From: Daedaleopsis sinensis
Lineage: Eukaryota > Basidiomycota > Agaricomycetes > Polyporales > Polyporaceae
DNA: 64,000 nt
Assembly: GCA_033807695.1 (NCBI GenBank)
Contig: CM066301.1
Location: forward strand, 2,108,001-2,172,000
Reading direction: 5' to 3'
In this document: positions 22,328 to 35,400 of the stretch, piece by piece
Layout: the number at the start of each line of letters is the position of its first letter
How positions within the stretch are numbered: the first letter of the stretch is position 1
Program-made: the position numbers and the translations under genes
The notes under the pieces: generated by a model
Told to the model about the DNA's origin: nothing
The model's input: the letters and a program-made list of their open reading frames with translations, nothing else
Database searches by the model: none

Positions 22328-25300
22328 ATGTCCTCAGAGTACACGGACGCCACGTTCGCGCAAATTCGGGACACAATCGCTCGTCTGCAGTCTCCCATCA
22401 AAGACCTCTCGACCCTCCTCCCTCTGCTAGCTGCGCCGCTCGCCTGTCTGGGTCTCCTGCCCCCACGTTTTGGACAATACAACACTTCACCCTTGTCTTC
22501 TGGTCAAGTTGACTGCGCCAGACACGTTCCCCTTCTCCAGAGAGCTCTGCTGGAGCACGTTATTCCGACCTGGGAATCCATACTCCTCCAGGAACACAAG
22601 TACGATCTTGTCGAGCAGTACTTCTGTCCAGATGCAATATCCTTCGCATCCCCGGCGGCCGGCCAAGTTGCTCTGTATGCATACTCAACAATACTATCAT
22701 TGCAGTTGAGAGACGCTTCTGTTTCCCTGCTTGCCAGACTGTGCAAGGCCTACCCGATCGATGTACTGCACTCTGTCCTTTATCCAAGTTCTGGTACGAC
22801 AGTCGCGAGTTCGAGGCACTCCGTGTCTTGGGAAGACTGCGTGCGAAACGCTATAGCTGTCCCTACAAAAGTCGCCAACTACACAGAAGGACGATCGATC
22901 CCTCACGTCCTGGAATATGGGACCTACTTCACTGATATGTGCACGCGTACAGAGATCCTGATCTATGCCTCCTCGTCTCGCACAACTCAAGGTCAGCTTG
23001 GCAATCTCTCGCTATACATGCAAGCTCATTGTATACGCAGAAAGCATATCTTCTCTCACCTATCTGCTCGCTAAACTGGTCAATGTCGGAGTTTTTCCTC
23101 CCTCAATCCCTGCATCTCCGGCGCAACCTTCGTTCTTCCGGAGTACGCTCTCGGTCATACGCACTCGATTCGGCTCCTCTGACGGGTTAAGGTACTCTGT
23201 GCTGTGGAATGACCTCTGCTTGAATCTACCTTCGTCGCAGAACCTGAGATCGGTCATGACGTCACTATTTTCCTCGTTGACAACCACCAAAGACGGCTTC
23301 GACCCCGAAGCACGTACGAGAGCAGTGGTCAAACGCGAGGCCACTCTTCTGAGGCGGCTGATCGGCATTCTCGGGAAAGATAACGGCGAGCTGCTCGACT
23401 GTTTCAGTGCCGTCGCCCTGGGACGTACTTGGGATGAAGGACACGCGCGCATTTTTGCCTGTTGGGCCGCTGGAGCGCATGGTAGTTATAGAAATCGGGA
23501 AGGTGAGAACGCATGCGAAAAATGTCATTCCGCACTGCTAATATGTTTCGAAAGGCTTAGATCTATTTCTCGCAAAGATCCTGGATATTTGGACGGACGC
23601 AGAACACATCCGACATTCGCTACTGTCGCAACACCGCTGTGAGACCCTCCGTGTACTAAGCACTGTTTGTGTACTCTAATACACCTCGGCTTCAGATCTG
23701 ACTTCTCTGCTCCTCCTTACCATCAACCAATTTCCCGCCCCTTCCCCCGCCCATGACCTCGCGCTGTCGCCACCTTTCGTCAGGTCCATCTCGACCTACA
23801 TCTCTCACCTCGACCCCTCCGTGCGTAGATGCGGTATGCTCGTCGCGGAGGAGGTCGCTCGTGCAGCAGGAAAGGCGCTCAACTTTGGCGAATGGGAGGG
23901 TGAGGACCAGGGACGCCCTTGGTGCCGGAAGCTCAGAGATCTCCTGCAGGCATGCGACGCAGATGCGGACGAATTGGGGGAGGAAGAAGACGACTTGCAG
24001 CAGCCTCGATCACCCGTGTCGCGGCCCGCTCCAGCTGCTGCAATACCTCAGGACGGGCCCTCGGCCCCGATCGCGGTCGAGGTGCCAGCATCTGGGTACG
24101 ACTCCGACGACTCTCTGACAGGGTATGCGTCTCCTTCCTCGTCCCGTTCTGCCTCGCCCACGCCGTCAGATCTGGAGGACTTCGAGCGTGACCCGACCGT
24201 GCGCGTTGGAGTCAAGAAATTCCCTCGTCCGGTCTACCTTGCCCAGTTGGGCGAGATGGTACGGAGCTCCGGCGGCCTCCAGGGCGGAAACGAGCAAGAC
24301 ACGGCGACTAAGCTCGAAGTCGCGCTTGATGTGGCTGAAGAGCTCATCCGGCGGAAAAGTGGATACGGCACCGAGCTTGGTATGTCGTTCCTCTCTCGCC
24401 CCGCCTGAGGTGCGCTGACTGGGGAGCAGAGGAGAATGCTGTCAACCTTGTGTATGGTTTCGTTGGCCTGCAGGACAACTACGATCTAGACGGGTTCGAC
24501 CAAAAGCGTCAGGCGGCATTGAATGCCCTTGTGGCTTGTTGCCCGCGTAAAGCTGCACCGTGGGTGGTCCGGACATTGTGTCACGCACAGATCTTGATGT
24601 ATCTTTCCTCTGGCACAGAACTATCATAGAGCAGTTCTTCACAAACCAATACTCGACGGACCAGCGGTTCGTAATGTTGAACGCGCTGGCTCTTGGGAGC
24701 CGAGAGTTGGCCTCCCTCCCCGTCCCTGACCTCCCGGGTCACCGGGCGCTGCCAGCCAACAAGACGTCGTTCCCGAGCAAGCAGCTCCCTCCAGCACTCC
24801 ACAAGAAATACCTCACAACAGGAGACCAGCTGAGCACGAACAACCCAGTCCAATATCTCCTCGAAGGGATCAGCCAACTCGCTATCGACAAGGGCAAAAG
24901 CGCAACCGAAGCCAAAATCCCCGAGCTCGTGCGCGAGCGCACCCTGCGCGTCCGTCCCCCGTCCAAAATCTCCGAAGTCGCGCCCGCCTCGTCCGCACGG
25001 AGCACTCTCATGCACCAGCTCGCCCCCGCCGCGACGCGCACCTCCTTCTCGGACGTCGCCGCCGAGTTCGTCATCTGCCCGCTGATCCACCGCTTCTGGC
25101 AGTTCCTGCGGGACGAGCAGGCGCGCGAGGCGCGCAGCGCGCACCAGGCGCCCCTGCACCGGTACCGCAGCGCGGGGTCCGGGCTCGTCCTGGGGGCGCT
25201 CGTGCTCGGGCGCATGCTCGAGACGCTCGCGGTGCTCGTGCACGCCGCGCGCAACGCGCCCGAGTGGCTGCACGTCGTCGCGCCGGACGCGCTCGAGCTC

Positions 25301-25690
25301 GCGCTCACGCTCGGGACGCGGCCGGTGTCGCGCGGGGAGGGCGTGGACGAAGACGCCGACGCAGACGCGGACCCCGCAGCTGGACCTGCGGGGGAGAAGA
25401 GCAGTAAGGAGGCGGCGGTGCTCACGGCTGCGCTCGAGCTCGCGCTTATCGTGCTCGACGGGTGCCTCGACCTGGACGAGGGACGCGCGCTCGGCCTGGG
25501 GCACACTGCGCTCCTCATGGGCACGGGCGAGTGGGCCGGGCGGGTGTTTGGGAGCTTGGAGGACGGCGCGAAGGTCCTGGGGGGAGGTGGGGTGCAGGAG
25601 GTTCGTCTGCGGCGCGCGGCGGCGGGGGTTATCCTTAAGGTTGACGAGCTGACTGCGAAGTGGAGGCGGTCGATGATTGAGCTGGTGTAG
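22328..25690 (+). CDS. TEL2: Telomere length regulation protein TEL2/TELO2
   Basis: Scaffold of the TTT complex (Tel2-Tti1-Tti2) that, with Hsp90 and R2TP, matures PIK-related kinases (TOR, ATM, ATR). It is an alpha-solenoid of roughly 1,000 residues in about seven exons. Seen: helical-repeat segments (LLARLCKAYPIDVLHSVLYP, LLRRLIGILGKDNGELLDCF), the conserved C-terminal block LDPSVRRCGMLVAEEVAR, an acidic linker with GYDSDDSLTGY, then VYLAQLGEMVRSSGGL, RKAAPWVVRTL, FFTNQYSTDQRFVMLNALAL and FVICPLIHRFWQF. DSDDS matches the CK2-phosphorylated DSDD motif by which Tel2 binds the PIH1 subunit of R2TP in other eukaryotes. I chose ATG 22328 over 22286 because the upstream ATG would add only a His/Arg run from a CCA repeat. 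Confidence 0.88.
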
Positions 25691-26173
25691 ACAGATGCGT
25701 TGAGGACGCAATGCATACTTCTCCATGGACCCGGTTTGGACCCGGTGGCTGCTTCTCTCCTGCTACGAGTGCGCTGCTCATCGATGCATCACTCATCGAT
25801 ACATGTAGAACCGCAACAATGCAGCGAGTCCGAGTCTGCGCGCGCGCGAAACGGCGTTACCGGCGAGGCTTCTTCGCGCGTACACGTACAGCGGCTTCTT
25901 CGCGCGCACCGGTATAGCCGGCACTGGTGCGTGCCGAGGGGCAGCCTTTGTGCCAACTTCGGCCGACGATATCGGCACAGTATTGATGATTTTCGACGCT
26001 TGTTTCTGCCCACCTATATATACCGGCACACCATGTCCCATGGCCCGACAAGTACGTACTCCGGCGGAGCACTGACTCATTTCTTCAGTAGGCTCCCACG
26101 TCGTCCGCATCCTCGACGGCGACCTGCTCAGATTCTTGTCTAGGCAACAATTCTCTAGCTTTTCGTCGCAGCC
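25691..26173. promoter_or_regulatory. Intergenic region with TATA box upstream of the MFS gene
   Basis: No gene seen. TATATATA at 26015-26022 lies about 150 nt before the MFS ATG. A run of CGCGCG-rich sequence is present near 25840, and CTTCTTCGCGCG-type words repeat at about 25869 and 25892. Confidence 0.45.
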
Positions 26174-28432
26174 ATGGCGACGTCGGTGCCAATGTCCCAG
26201 CAAACGACCCTCCACGCTACGGACGAAGAGGCTCTGGCTGCAGTGCGGGCCGGATTTCGTGTGCCCGAGGAACCCCATCCGCTCGACGCCCACTCGTCCG
26301 GCTCGCGTGCAAGACCTTGGCAAGAGAATAACCTCAAGTACCCGGGCAGCGGGACCCACTCGGACCCATATGTCGTCGACTGGGACCTTGGCGACCCGGA
26401 AAACCCCTTCAACTGGTCAGACCTGCGAAAATGGGCGATCACGGCCCAGGTAGGTGCCAGCTCCCTTGTCTGGGCGCCCGGTGGATCGTTAGCAACGCGA
26501 AGACTGACGACCAGGTTTTGCACGGTTCCGTTCTTCTAGCTGGCGATGTCGACGTTCACTGTGTCGTTCTGCAGCAGCTGCTACTCCGGCGGACTGGAGT
26601 CGATGAGGGCGGAGCTGCACATGTCGGACGTTCTCGCCATTCTCGGGGTGTCGCTTTACGTCCTCGGCTTCGGCCTCGGCCCGCTTGTGTTTGCTCCTCT
26701 TGGCGAGCTCTATGGCAGGGTGAATATCAACTCACTCAATCGTTCAACTTGATGTCTATAATGTCGACATCTAACTGACCACTGCATTGCGTCGGGCAGC
26801 GGATAGTCTTCGTAGTCACCGGCTCGATCTTCACCATGTTCCATTTAGGCGGTGCGCTCGGCCGCAACGCTGCCACAATCCTCGTAACACGACTGCTAGC
26901 CGGTACTTTCGGGTCGGCTCGTCAGTATATCCCCGTACCAGTGTTCGCTGTCACAGATAACTGACGGACGGCATGACCTACAGCGCTCACGAATGCCGGC
27001 GGCGCGTTGAGTGACATGTGGATAGCCCGGGAGCGCGGATTCGCGTCTTCTATCTACGCAACAGCGCCGTGGATGGGACCAGGCAAGCCGCTCAGTGGTG
27101 TTTCGTGGCTGCGCCTCGCTAGCTGACATGGAGTGACATTTGCGCAGTCGTGGGACCCATCGTGGGCGGGTGGGTATCCCAGTCGCGGCTCGGATGGAGA
27201 TTCTCGTTCTGGATCATGTTCATCGTCTCTGCGCTGAACGCGCTCGCTTGCATATTTATCACCCCGGAAACCGTAAGCACGCCTCGGCCATTCGCTACGA
27301 GTGAACAGCACAATCCACTGACCTCTCCTGTCCGCCCAGTATGGACCTGTACTTCTCCGTCGGAGAGCGGCAAAATTAATGAAAGCGAGCGGGAAAAAGG
27401 TCGTGTACGTCTCGCGGTTTGACCTCAACCGCTCCCAATCTTTCGCCAGTATCATGAAGCGTGACATGAGCCGTCCTTTCTGTGAGCATGAATCGACGAC
27501 TCACGCTCCAAGCAGCCATACTCACCGTCTTAATAGCATTCCTATTCACAGAGCCAATCGTGGCTCTTTTGGCGATATATATCGCTATCGCATATGCGAC
27601 GCTTTACGCATTCTTTGCAGCATTCCCCATTGTGTTCCAACAGCATAGACATTTCTCGGAGGGGGAGGGAGGGCTTGCCTTCCTTGGTATCGGAGTCGGC
27701 AACCTTACGGGTCTTTCTCTCGCGCCAGTCCAGAATAGACTGTACTGGAGGGCCATGGATAAAAATGATGGTAAAACCATACCCGAAGGGTAAGCAGATG
27801 AAATTGCATGAATTTCTTGAAGGAAGTTGACATTGTGTTGGCAGACGGTTATATTTGTCTATGGTTGGCGGTGTCTTTTTACCGATCAGTCTCTTTTGGT
27901 TTGCGTGGTAGGTTCACGACGATGTTCAGAGTGAAGACAGCCTCTGAAGAATGTCACAGGACAAGTACCCCGTCCGTCCACTGGATTGTACCGGTCCTCG
28001 CGGGAATACCATTCGGGTTCTCATGCGCACTCATCATGCAAGGCCTGGTACAATACCTCATGGACGCGTATTCGATCTATTGCGCAAGCGCGATTGCCTC
28101 CACTGTCGTCACTCGCTCGGTCGTCGCGGCGATCTTCCCAATCATTAGCCCCGCATTATACGGCAACCTGGGCGACGCCTGGGCTTGCAGTGTATTCGCG
28201 TTCCTGGCGGCGGTGTGCATGCCCGTCCCGTTCCTGTTCTACGTAGGTGGTGTCATTTCGTCCTCAGTGGCTGCAAACTGATCTCTCGGTGCAGAGATAC
28301 GGTTCGTGGATACGGAGCAAGTCGAAGTTTGCGTTGCACGACCATGCACGGCTTGCGGAAGAGCCGCCGTCGCGCGCGGAGGAGGATAAAAAGGATATTG
28401 CTGTTGTTGGAGAGAAAAATGTGGCAAGATGA
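26174..28432 (+). CDS. Major facilitator superfamily transporter, DHA1 (polyamine/multidrug, TPO1-like)
   Basis: Proton-driven exporter, probably at the plasma membrane, for drugs, polyamines or metabolites. The cytosolic N-terminus ends with DPENPFNWSDLRKWAITAQ, the standard lead-in to helix 1 in fungal DHA1 proteins. Then come the motif A region PLGELYGRRIVFVV, helix 4-5 sequence ILVTRLLAGTFGSA, ALTNAGGALSDMW, GPIVGGWVSQSRLGWRFSFW (motif C/D area), the loop YGPVLLRRRAAKLMKASGKK, and second-half helices up to LAAVCMPVPFLFYRYGSWIR. The C-terminus is short and charged (EEDKKDIAVVGEKNVAR). About ten exons; all joins keep frame. Twelve helices are inferred. Substrate cannot be told from sequence. 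Confidence 0.88.
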
Positions 28433-28847
28433 ATCGCGATTGCACGACTGTGACGCACGCTATTAGATGTTAGATGGATCGCAATCTGTCTTTGACGTTA
28501 ATCCAAGTGGGCCGGCCCATGCTGGCAGAAGATGCGAGGCCCCGGATGCTTTGGTAACCTCAATGACGCTTAGTCAGCAGTCATCCGCCGGCTGACGTGA
28601 GCTGACGTGACCGTGTCGCGGTCGCGTCGTTGGCGCCGGACTGGCGCGTCCGGCTTCGAGTCGAACATCGTCCAGCGCTGGAGCCATTCTGCAGTGCAAG
28701 GCTCAGCCTCCCTGCAACGCCACCTCCAACTACATTCTCTCCTTCACACCACCGCCTTCCATGGTACCCACACTCGCTTTCCTTCGCCCGTCTGCCACCC
28801 ACCTTTTCGACACGCTCGCACCACCGCCGCCGTCTCAGGAGTTCACC
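28433..28847. other. Intergenic region
   Basis: No gene seen. Contains a GCTGACGTGA direct repeat at about 28590-28609. An in-frame ATG at 28761 could extend the next gene by 29 residues. Confidence 0.4.
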
Positions 28848-30161
28848 ATGCAGCATGTGCCTAACGTCTTCGTCATCCCACCGGAAGAGGAGCAAGACTA
28901 TAACCCACCATGGTGCTACTTCGATGCTGCGAAGGCCGAGGAGGACGGCTTCTCGACCTGCCCGGACATAGACGCACTCAACGTCGCACTCAGCTTATGC
29001 CAACAGACGGACAACCGGTCGCCCGCCTTCCACCGGTCTTTCACAAACGAGTCGCAGGAGACTGTCGTCATGCCGCGCCGCAGCGCGGTACTGAAGCTGC
29101 ACAACGTCGATATGAGCCAGGAGGAGGACGGCCAGACAGACATCCGCACACGCGGGACGAACCGCAGGTACGACGAGGAGATCGTGGAGGTCGTCAAGGT
29201 CCGGCGGCACGAGTCGGACGGCGACGACGGCTGGAAGATGAAGAAGTCAAACACTTTCCGTGCGCGCGCGTCTCAGGCGCTGCGCTCGATCAAGCTCAAC
29301 GTCGGGGGCGGGAGGGGTCAGAAGAGGAGAGCATCTGTGAGCGCCCCGGCACAGCCGCAGCCGACCGAGCTCCCGACGCGGCATTCATGTCAGGAGGAGC
29401 AGCCTGCTCCAGGACCGTCTTCTCCGACCGTGTCGAGACGGCGGTCCCTGACGATGTCACGACTCTTCACCACGTCTAAGGAGAATCAGGGCGGTAGCAG
29501 ACCTGCCAGCCCCTCGGACGAACTTATGTCGCCCACATCCCCCACGCTTGTCGCAACCGACTCTGCCCCATCAACCCGCCCAATGTCACCCACCGAATCT
29601 GTGTCCTCGCCGACCGATCGCTCACAGCCATTACCTCCGCCCGAGGCTTGTGTAGCAACGCCGTCGAAAGCGGCTACCTTGTCGCCTCAGTTGCTCGAAG
29701 CGGAGGGTTCCTCCAAGCCCACTCTTTCGAAACGCAAGTCCTTCCGCCGCCGCCTCTCCGTTCTTGAGCTGCAGAAGATCTTTACTCTGGGCGGTTCAGG
29801 GTCGACAGCGCCGTCACCCTCAGAACCCGTGCGTTCTCCCGTACCGTATTAGTTAATTATCATATGTCTCACCGGCGTTCTGCGCTGTCCATAGGTTCCA
29901 CAAACACAATTTGAAGACGACGCGGACGCGTTTTCACACTCGAGCTCACGTCCGAAATCCATGGACGTGACGAGCGTCTTCTCGTCCACATCTCGGGCGT
30001 CCGTCTCGAGCACTGGCACGGACCTCACCGCGCGCCCTTCAATGAGCTCGCATCATACGAGCGATACCATCAGAGAGAGCGACGAGCTCGAGATGCGCCT
30101 CGACTCGCTACATTTTGACTCGTTGCACATCGATCCGGACGAGCTGTTCAATTCGCTCTGA
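28848..30161 (+). CDS. Ser/Pro-rich disordered protein of unknown function
   Basis: Not recognised. Two exons joined across a 54-nt intron (29841-29894, phase 0). An N-terminal structured-looking part (MQHVPNVFVIPPEEEQDYNP, then PWCYFDAAKAEEDGFSTCPD) precedes a long disordered middle full of SPT/SP motifs and basic-Ser clusters (RRRSLTMSRLF, KRKSFRRRLSVLELQKIF). These resemble basophilic kinase sites. The C-terminus is acidic-hydrophobic, with the internal near-repeat LDSLHFDSLHIDPDELFNSL. I chose ATG 28848 for its ACCATG context; ATG 28761 is the alternative. Codon use and the lack of stops over both exons support a real gene. A signalling or regulatory role is a guess. Confidence 0.72.
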
Positions 30162-30804
30162 CGAGGGACACGCCTCTTGTACACATATTTACGGCTATTA
30201 TGCTGCTCTCCGTTTGGATATTCTGCCCGTTCCTGTTCCCGTTCTCTCGACCCTCTGACATTGACGACCTATCGTTCCTAGCATTGCATTGACTGCATCA
30301 GCCCTACATACCACGCACATGCATCTTCGTTCACGCTGCTCATATCTGGAGTATTGTTACCCCGCAAATGACTTGCATTTACACATGTCGTCGACGGCGG
30401 TCGTCCTGTTGTCTTGCACTCAACTGGTATGTGTGGTTCATTCTATGAATCGTCAAGGCGGCTGCATGGATTGCTAAAGTGAGACACCAGCGTGTTCTCG
30501 CTCCGTGTGTCGGGCTTCGATCAAGCATTTAGCCATATGAGCCGTAGCAAGTCACACGAGTGCGGTTAAATAGCTGAACTGTTACTTTTTGAGGGTTTGT
30601 GACACGGGACTCGGAGTGAACTAGTGATGGTTCAACTGAAGTGGCAACGCGGGCGGAGCACCAAATGTTTACTCGGAAAATGCCGACTACTAGAGTCATG
30701 TACTCCGCACACACGCGCGACTTTAAGCAGTGACCTACCCATGCTGCCTCCGATGATATCTCACTGGGAATATAGGCTGCAAGTGCAAGACTGTCAGACA
30801 TACT
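30162..30804. other. Intergenic region
   Basis: No gene supported. This holds the 3' flank of the Ser-rich gene and the 5' side of the RanGAP relic; the relic's N-terminal part is not detectable here. Confidence 0.4.
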
Positions 30805-31646
30805 TTGGACATATTGGCACCAGGACGATTCACGAGATCCCGGATAACCTCAATTCAACTTGGTGCGGCCGCCTGCGACTGGCACGGTGGCAACTGTCCT
30901 TCACTCGTCGAGCTCAACTCGAGCGGGAACTCCTCCATGCAGCCTCTCGCGCTGCTACTCACCCACTATCGATCTCTCCAAGCAATCTAAACCTTACGAC
31001 AACGGGTTCCGTCCGAGGGAGGCGCGACCATCGCCAAAGCGTTGATCGAATCTGCCAGGCTGCCAGACTCGTCCCGTCGAATCTGCGCGTTCTCTCATGC
31101 GGCCGCAATCGGCGCGGTGCCCTCCTGGCCTCCTGGCGCGAGGCTAATCCGAGCCGGATACACGAACCTCTGGAAGGTCAAGCTCGTCGACAACGGCATC
31201 GGGTTCCCAGCGATAACCCGAGGCCTACGCAAGTGTACCCACCTGTGCCCTCGGCCTCCGCGAGACCCTTTTCATGGGTGACATGTTGTCCGCCACGGCG
31301 TGGCTGGCTGTATGTCATCGACCTTCCTGGACGCACGAAGAAGCTAGACTCACTCGACCTGTCGGACTGTAATATCCGGTAAGTTGCAGTGGTGGAGCTC
31401 ACCCGGCTAGCTCAATGGCTCATATCCGCCGACCGACTCAGCCGCCTGTAGACCGTCCTCCTTGGACATCGAGGGAAACGCATTCAATCATTACCTTGCG
31501 AAGGTAGTAGCCGGTTATCTGTCTGTCTGGGATCCCGCCGTGGAGCATCGACCTGGACCGTGAAGCAGTGCAGAAGTCGTCGAACACGCTGGAGCAGCGA
31601 GGGGGTCCAGTATCGGTGGAAGTCGAAGACGACGCCGACTTCACCG
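30805..31646 (+). pseudogene. Decayed Ran GTPase-activating protein (RNA1/RanGAP) copy
   Basis: Leucine-rich-repeat RanGAP sequence is recognisable across three frames: GTRTIHEIPDNL; CPSLVELNSSGNS with LLLTHYRSLQ; GGATIAKALIESARL; SNLRVLSCGRNR; LWKVKLVDNGIGFPAITRGL; LSATAWLAV; KKLDSLDLSDCNIR; LDIEGNAFN; then the acidic C-terminal region IDLDREAVQK and VEVEDDADFTG. The SCGRNR segment corresponds to the family's catalytic-loop (C)GRNR block. A stop (TAA at about 30988) and at least four frame changes separate the pieces. Even a splice donor after DCNIR is preserved. RanGAP is essential, so an intact copy should exist elsewhere. The N-terminal third is missing. Confidence 0.85.
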
Positions 31647-32443
31647 GTAATGAGTCAAACAGACTGCGAATGCCGAACCAGCACCCGTAGACTGGAAAGG
31701 AGAGGCTGTCGTGGACAACCCGGCCGCCGACGAAATAGCTCGGCTCAACGTGTGGTCCATCGCGTACGCGGTCGTCTGCGTATACATGCACCCCGGCCTC
31801 GTGTGCTCGTTATTCGGAAAAGACAATTGCATATTCTCATCTTAGCTGATCAACCGATAGCGCATCGTTGCTCCTCGGAAATGGTGGCATGTGCACTTTC
31901 CGTCAGATTCCTCACCGCATAGCTAACCTAGATCACATCATCATATCTGTCTGTCCAGTTCAGGGAAACCCTGGTGCCAGTATGTAATCGAACGTTATAA
32001 CCACAAATTCTCAAGTCGTCACATTTCCGAATTCGTTGCGAGCCGAGGCGGTACGTAGATGTATTGACGCTCAAAGACGGGCCACGTTTCGGTGCGCCGA
32101 GGCCTGGAGCCCACAAATGTTTCCTTTTCGTATTCTCGCTCGGTCCTGCAAAGGTAAAAATTGGTTTCACCAATTCCACCAGCAGCCATTTGCTATGTAA
32201 TAGAAATGCAATCTCAATGTGAACCTTGCATGCTGCGAACGCCAGAGCACACGCGCCGCAGTATGTACCTCACCACTGCCAGCATCACAATCTCAATGAT
32301 CCGCAGGAGAGAGCATGCCGCTCGTTTTACGGTATATGCGGCCATGATAGTCCTGCGTCCTAACAGCTTCCGTACGACATGTACTAACCCCAACCACTTC
32401 GATGCCGTCATCGTCCCGACATATGCCGACCAAGTCTCCGCGT
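31647..32443. other. Intergenic region
   Basis: Between the RanGAP relic and the 3' end of the glucosidase gene. No gene is supported; frames are short and without recognisable motifs. Confidence 0.4.
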
Positions 32444-35400
32444 TCAATACTTCTCGGAGATGACTGAGACAGACAGGGTTAGCCGACCCTACACCTCGGG
32501 CAACCAACGGCGATACGTACTGAGTGTGACGAGCGACGTCCAGCCTGTGAACGGATGACTGTACAGCAGGCAATGTCGAGCCAAGCAGAACGGCGCAATA
32601 TGTCAGCAAACGGTCTTTACCGCCCCACTCCGAATTCGACACAAGGAGGCGATCTGCTGGCGTTCGAACAGAGCCCGGAGCTCAGACGAGCGGATAACAC
32701 GATGCAAGAAGCGCGACGTTGCGACGTACAGAGAAGGTGATGGGGAACAAGATAGAAAAGCAGAGGGTGGATAGGAATGTAATAGCACGCACCTCCTCCG
32801 TCCAGCGCCCGTGAGAGGGTCGTACTGTTCCCACACGTATCCCGTTCGGACATATTCCTATATGGATGGCGAGGGCACACGGTCAGCTCATCTATCGCGC
32901 TCTTCCACCGCAACTCCATATTGTGCCTGGAAGGCTCTCCAACCGCACCCACACACGCCCAGATCGCAGAGCGCGAGCAGACGAGGAGAAGCTCGAGGAC
33001 ATATGCGGCTAGACAGACGAGAAGGCATACCTTGTGCACGTTCTCGATGACGTTCTTCCGGAGCTCGGCGTATATTTCCTGCGCGCGCTGTCTGTACGGA
33101 CCCTCTTGCGCAGCGTACGTCTGTAATCCGCGTCACACATGGCCCCGCCAGCCAGCAATCAGCCCAATCGACCTCTCGCGCTTTCGCAGGTCCACCGGTT
33201 CTAGCGGTGGAATGTGCGATGAACGCGGCACGCACCTTGTGGAGCGCTGAGAGCGCGAGGTAGTTCATTTGGATCCAGATCGGACCCTTCCAGTAGTTCT
33301 CGCCTTGGCCGAAGTCGGGGTGGGACGCCGACAGGCTCCGGAGACCGTACGGCGACCAGAGGTGTTCGGGGTCGCGCAAAAGGTCGAGGATCGCGCCGAG
33401 GTGTGGGGAGTCGGGTGGAAGGAGCGAGAGCAAGAAAGGGAAGAGCGAGAGGTAACCCTTGTGACATACATGGTATGACTCGTCTACAGCTCGGATCAGT
33501 AAACGTCGCAAGAAATTACTTGTAGACAATGCAAACCATCATCATTGACGCCGACGTCGCAATACATTTGGTTCTCCTCGTTCCAGTGCAGGTCTGTATC
33601 ACTTGCCCGTTAGCGGGCCTCGGCCAATACCATATTGTGACGTATATCGTACCATCAATATTCTCGATGGTCGCCTTCGCTATTTCTTCGAATGCGGCTG
33701 CATCGTCGACCTCGCCAACAAATTCGGCAATGTCCCGCATCGTTTGCGAGAAGAATGCCATCCATGAGATCAGGTCCAGGTGAAGCTCGCCGGCGTGAGG
33801 CGGCCCACGCGGGTAATCGTCCATCCCGCTCGTCAGCACATGTTCCTTCGAGCGACCACGCCAGCGGTACGCCTCCGTGCGAGAACGCGCTTTGCGCCCG
33901 TACTGCTTGATCTGCCCACGCTGGGTGCGCCGGAACCACTCGTAATGTCTCTTCAGCGGCTTGTAAATCGAGCGCAGGTATTCTAGCGCGAGTTCCGGTT
34001 CGTCCAGGAGTCGCCGACCAGGGGTAGATGGCTCGGAGCCGGTAAGAGGAAATTGGGAGTCGAGGCCGAATTCCATGCCAAGCTCTTGGTCGGAAGGACC
34101 TTTCTGTGCACGCAGTCGGTGGATAAACGCGGTAACGGCCATCGTCAGAGTGGGCGGGTTTGCGTTAGTGGGAACCTGTGTCTGGAACTCCGCTGGTACT
34201 CTGCTACGGGCTTCTTCGCCGAGAATTTGCTCGCGGGCGACCCAACCGTCCTCGTCAATCAAGTTGATCCAGTCCTTGAGGATCTCAAGACTATATGCGG
34301 TGAGTCGATCACACTCTTCCGCAACAAGATATTGAGCATTGAAACCAACCTGAGATCGTTATCGTATTCGCCAATGTGCAAAAGGTGGAATCCTTCATCC
34401 CTACCACGTCGCGTTAAGATATCATCCTTGGATTGTGTATCTCACTCACCAGTAGAAGCCACGAGGGAAGAAACTCCTACTAGGAGTTGCAGTGAGGAGA
34501 CCCTTTGGCTCAACCATGGTAGGACCCTTCTGTTCACCAGCCGTGTCTTCAGCCGTGTCATCTTCTTGATCCCACTCATACGCGAACCCCCTATCCATGA
34601 TAGAGGTCCCATAGAAGTAACCGATGCCGCCAATGAGGTTGGAAGTAATAGCCTTGGAGAATGCCCTCAGGGAGGCTGGATCGGACGTCTCATAATTCGA
34701 AGGCAGGGGGAAGACGGAGTCAAAACGCTCGTTGTATACTGTGGAGAGCGCAGGAATACCCTCGTCCAGAACAGCAGCTGCAAACATTGAATGAGTACGG
34801 TAGCAGCGTTCCGGCGATTTGTGTGATAGCTTACAGCTGAGCTTCTGTTTGCCACTCTCGAAGAACACATCAAATTGGAATGGTCCGTCATAATGTTTCT
34901 GCACGGCGAATAGATTGCTACTCGAGTAGAATTCGTCTGGGAGCTGGAAAACGAATGCGGGGTCTGGGTAGCCTTTGCCAGGCTCGTTGTACATATTGAT
35001 CACGTCTTGTGCGTATTTGATAACATGCTGCGTGATGAAGTCTAGTAGAGCAATCAATATGGGCTGTTGAATTTCGGACAACTTGTTCACCTTTGGCTTT
35101 CCAGACCTGCCCAGGGGGGACGCGAAGGCTGAGCAAGTGTGACTTTCCGGTTCTGTGGGCGAACGCGTCTGCATGTGGCCCCTCGGTGATGAGGGTGTTG
35201 GCAGGACCTGAACAAGAGCAGTTAGGTCAAATGGCCATTCTGGTCCTCGAGTCACACATGCCTTCTACGATGCGGATTGTGAAGTCGTCTAATTCTGGAG
35301 TTGAGCCCACGAAGGCGATTGGCCCCTCGATACCCTATGCAGCAGCGTTAGTTGATTCGATATTCACAAAGATTGAGTACACACATTCTCTTCTTCCTCA

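Noticed and set aside
30624..31382. 252-codon open frame as a real gene
   Set aside because: Only scattered parts match RanGAP and the rest of that match lies in the other two frames, so the long frame is accidental.
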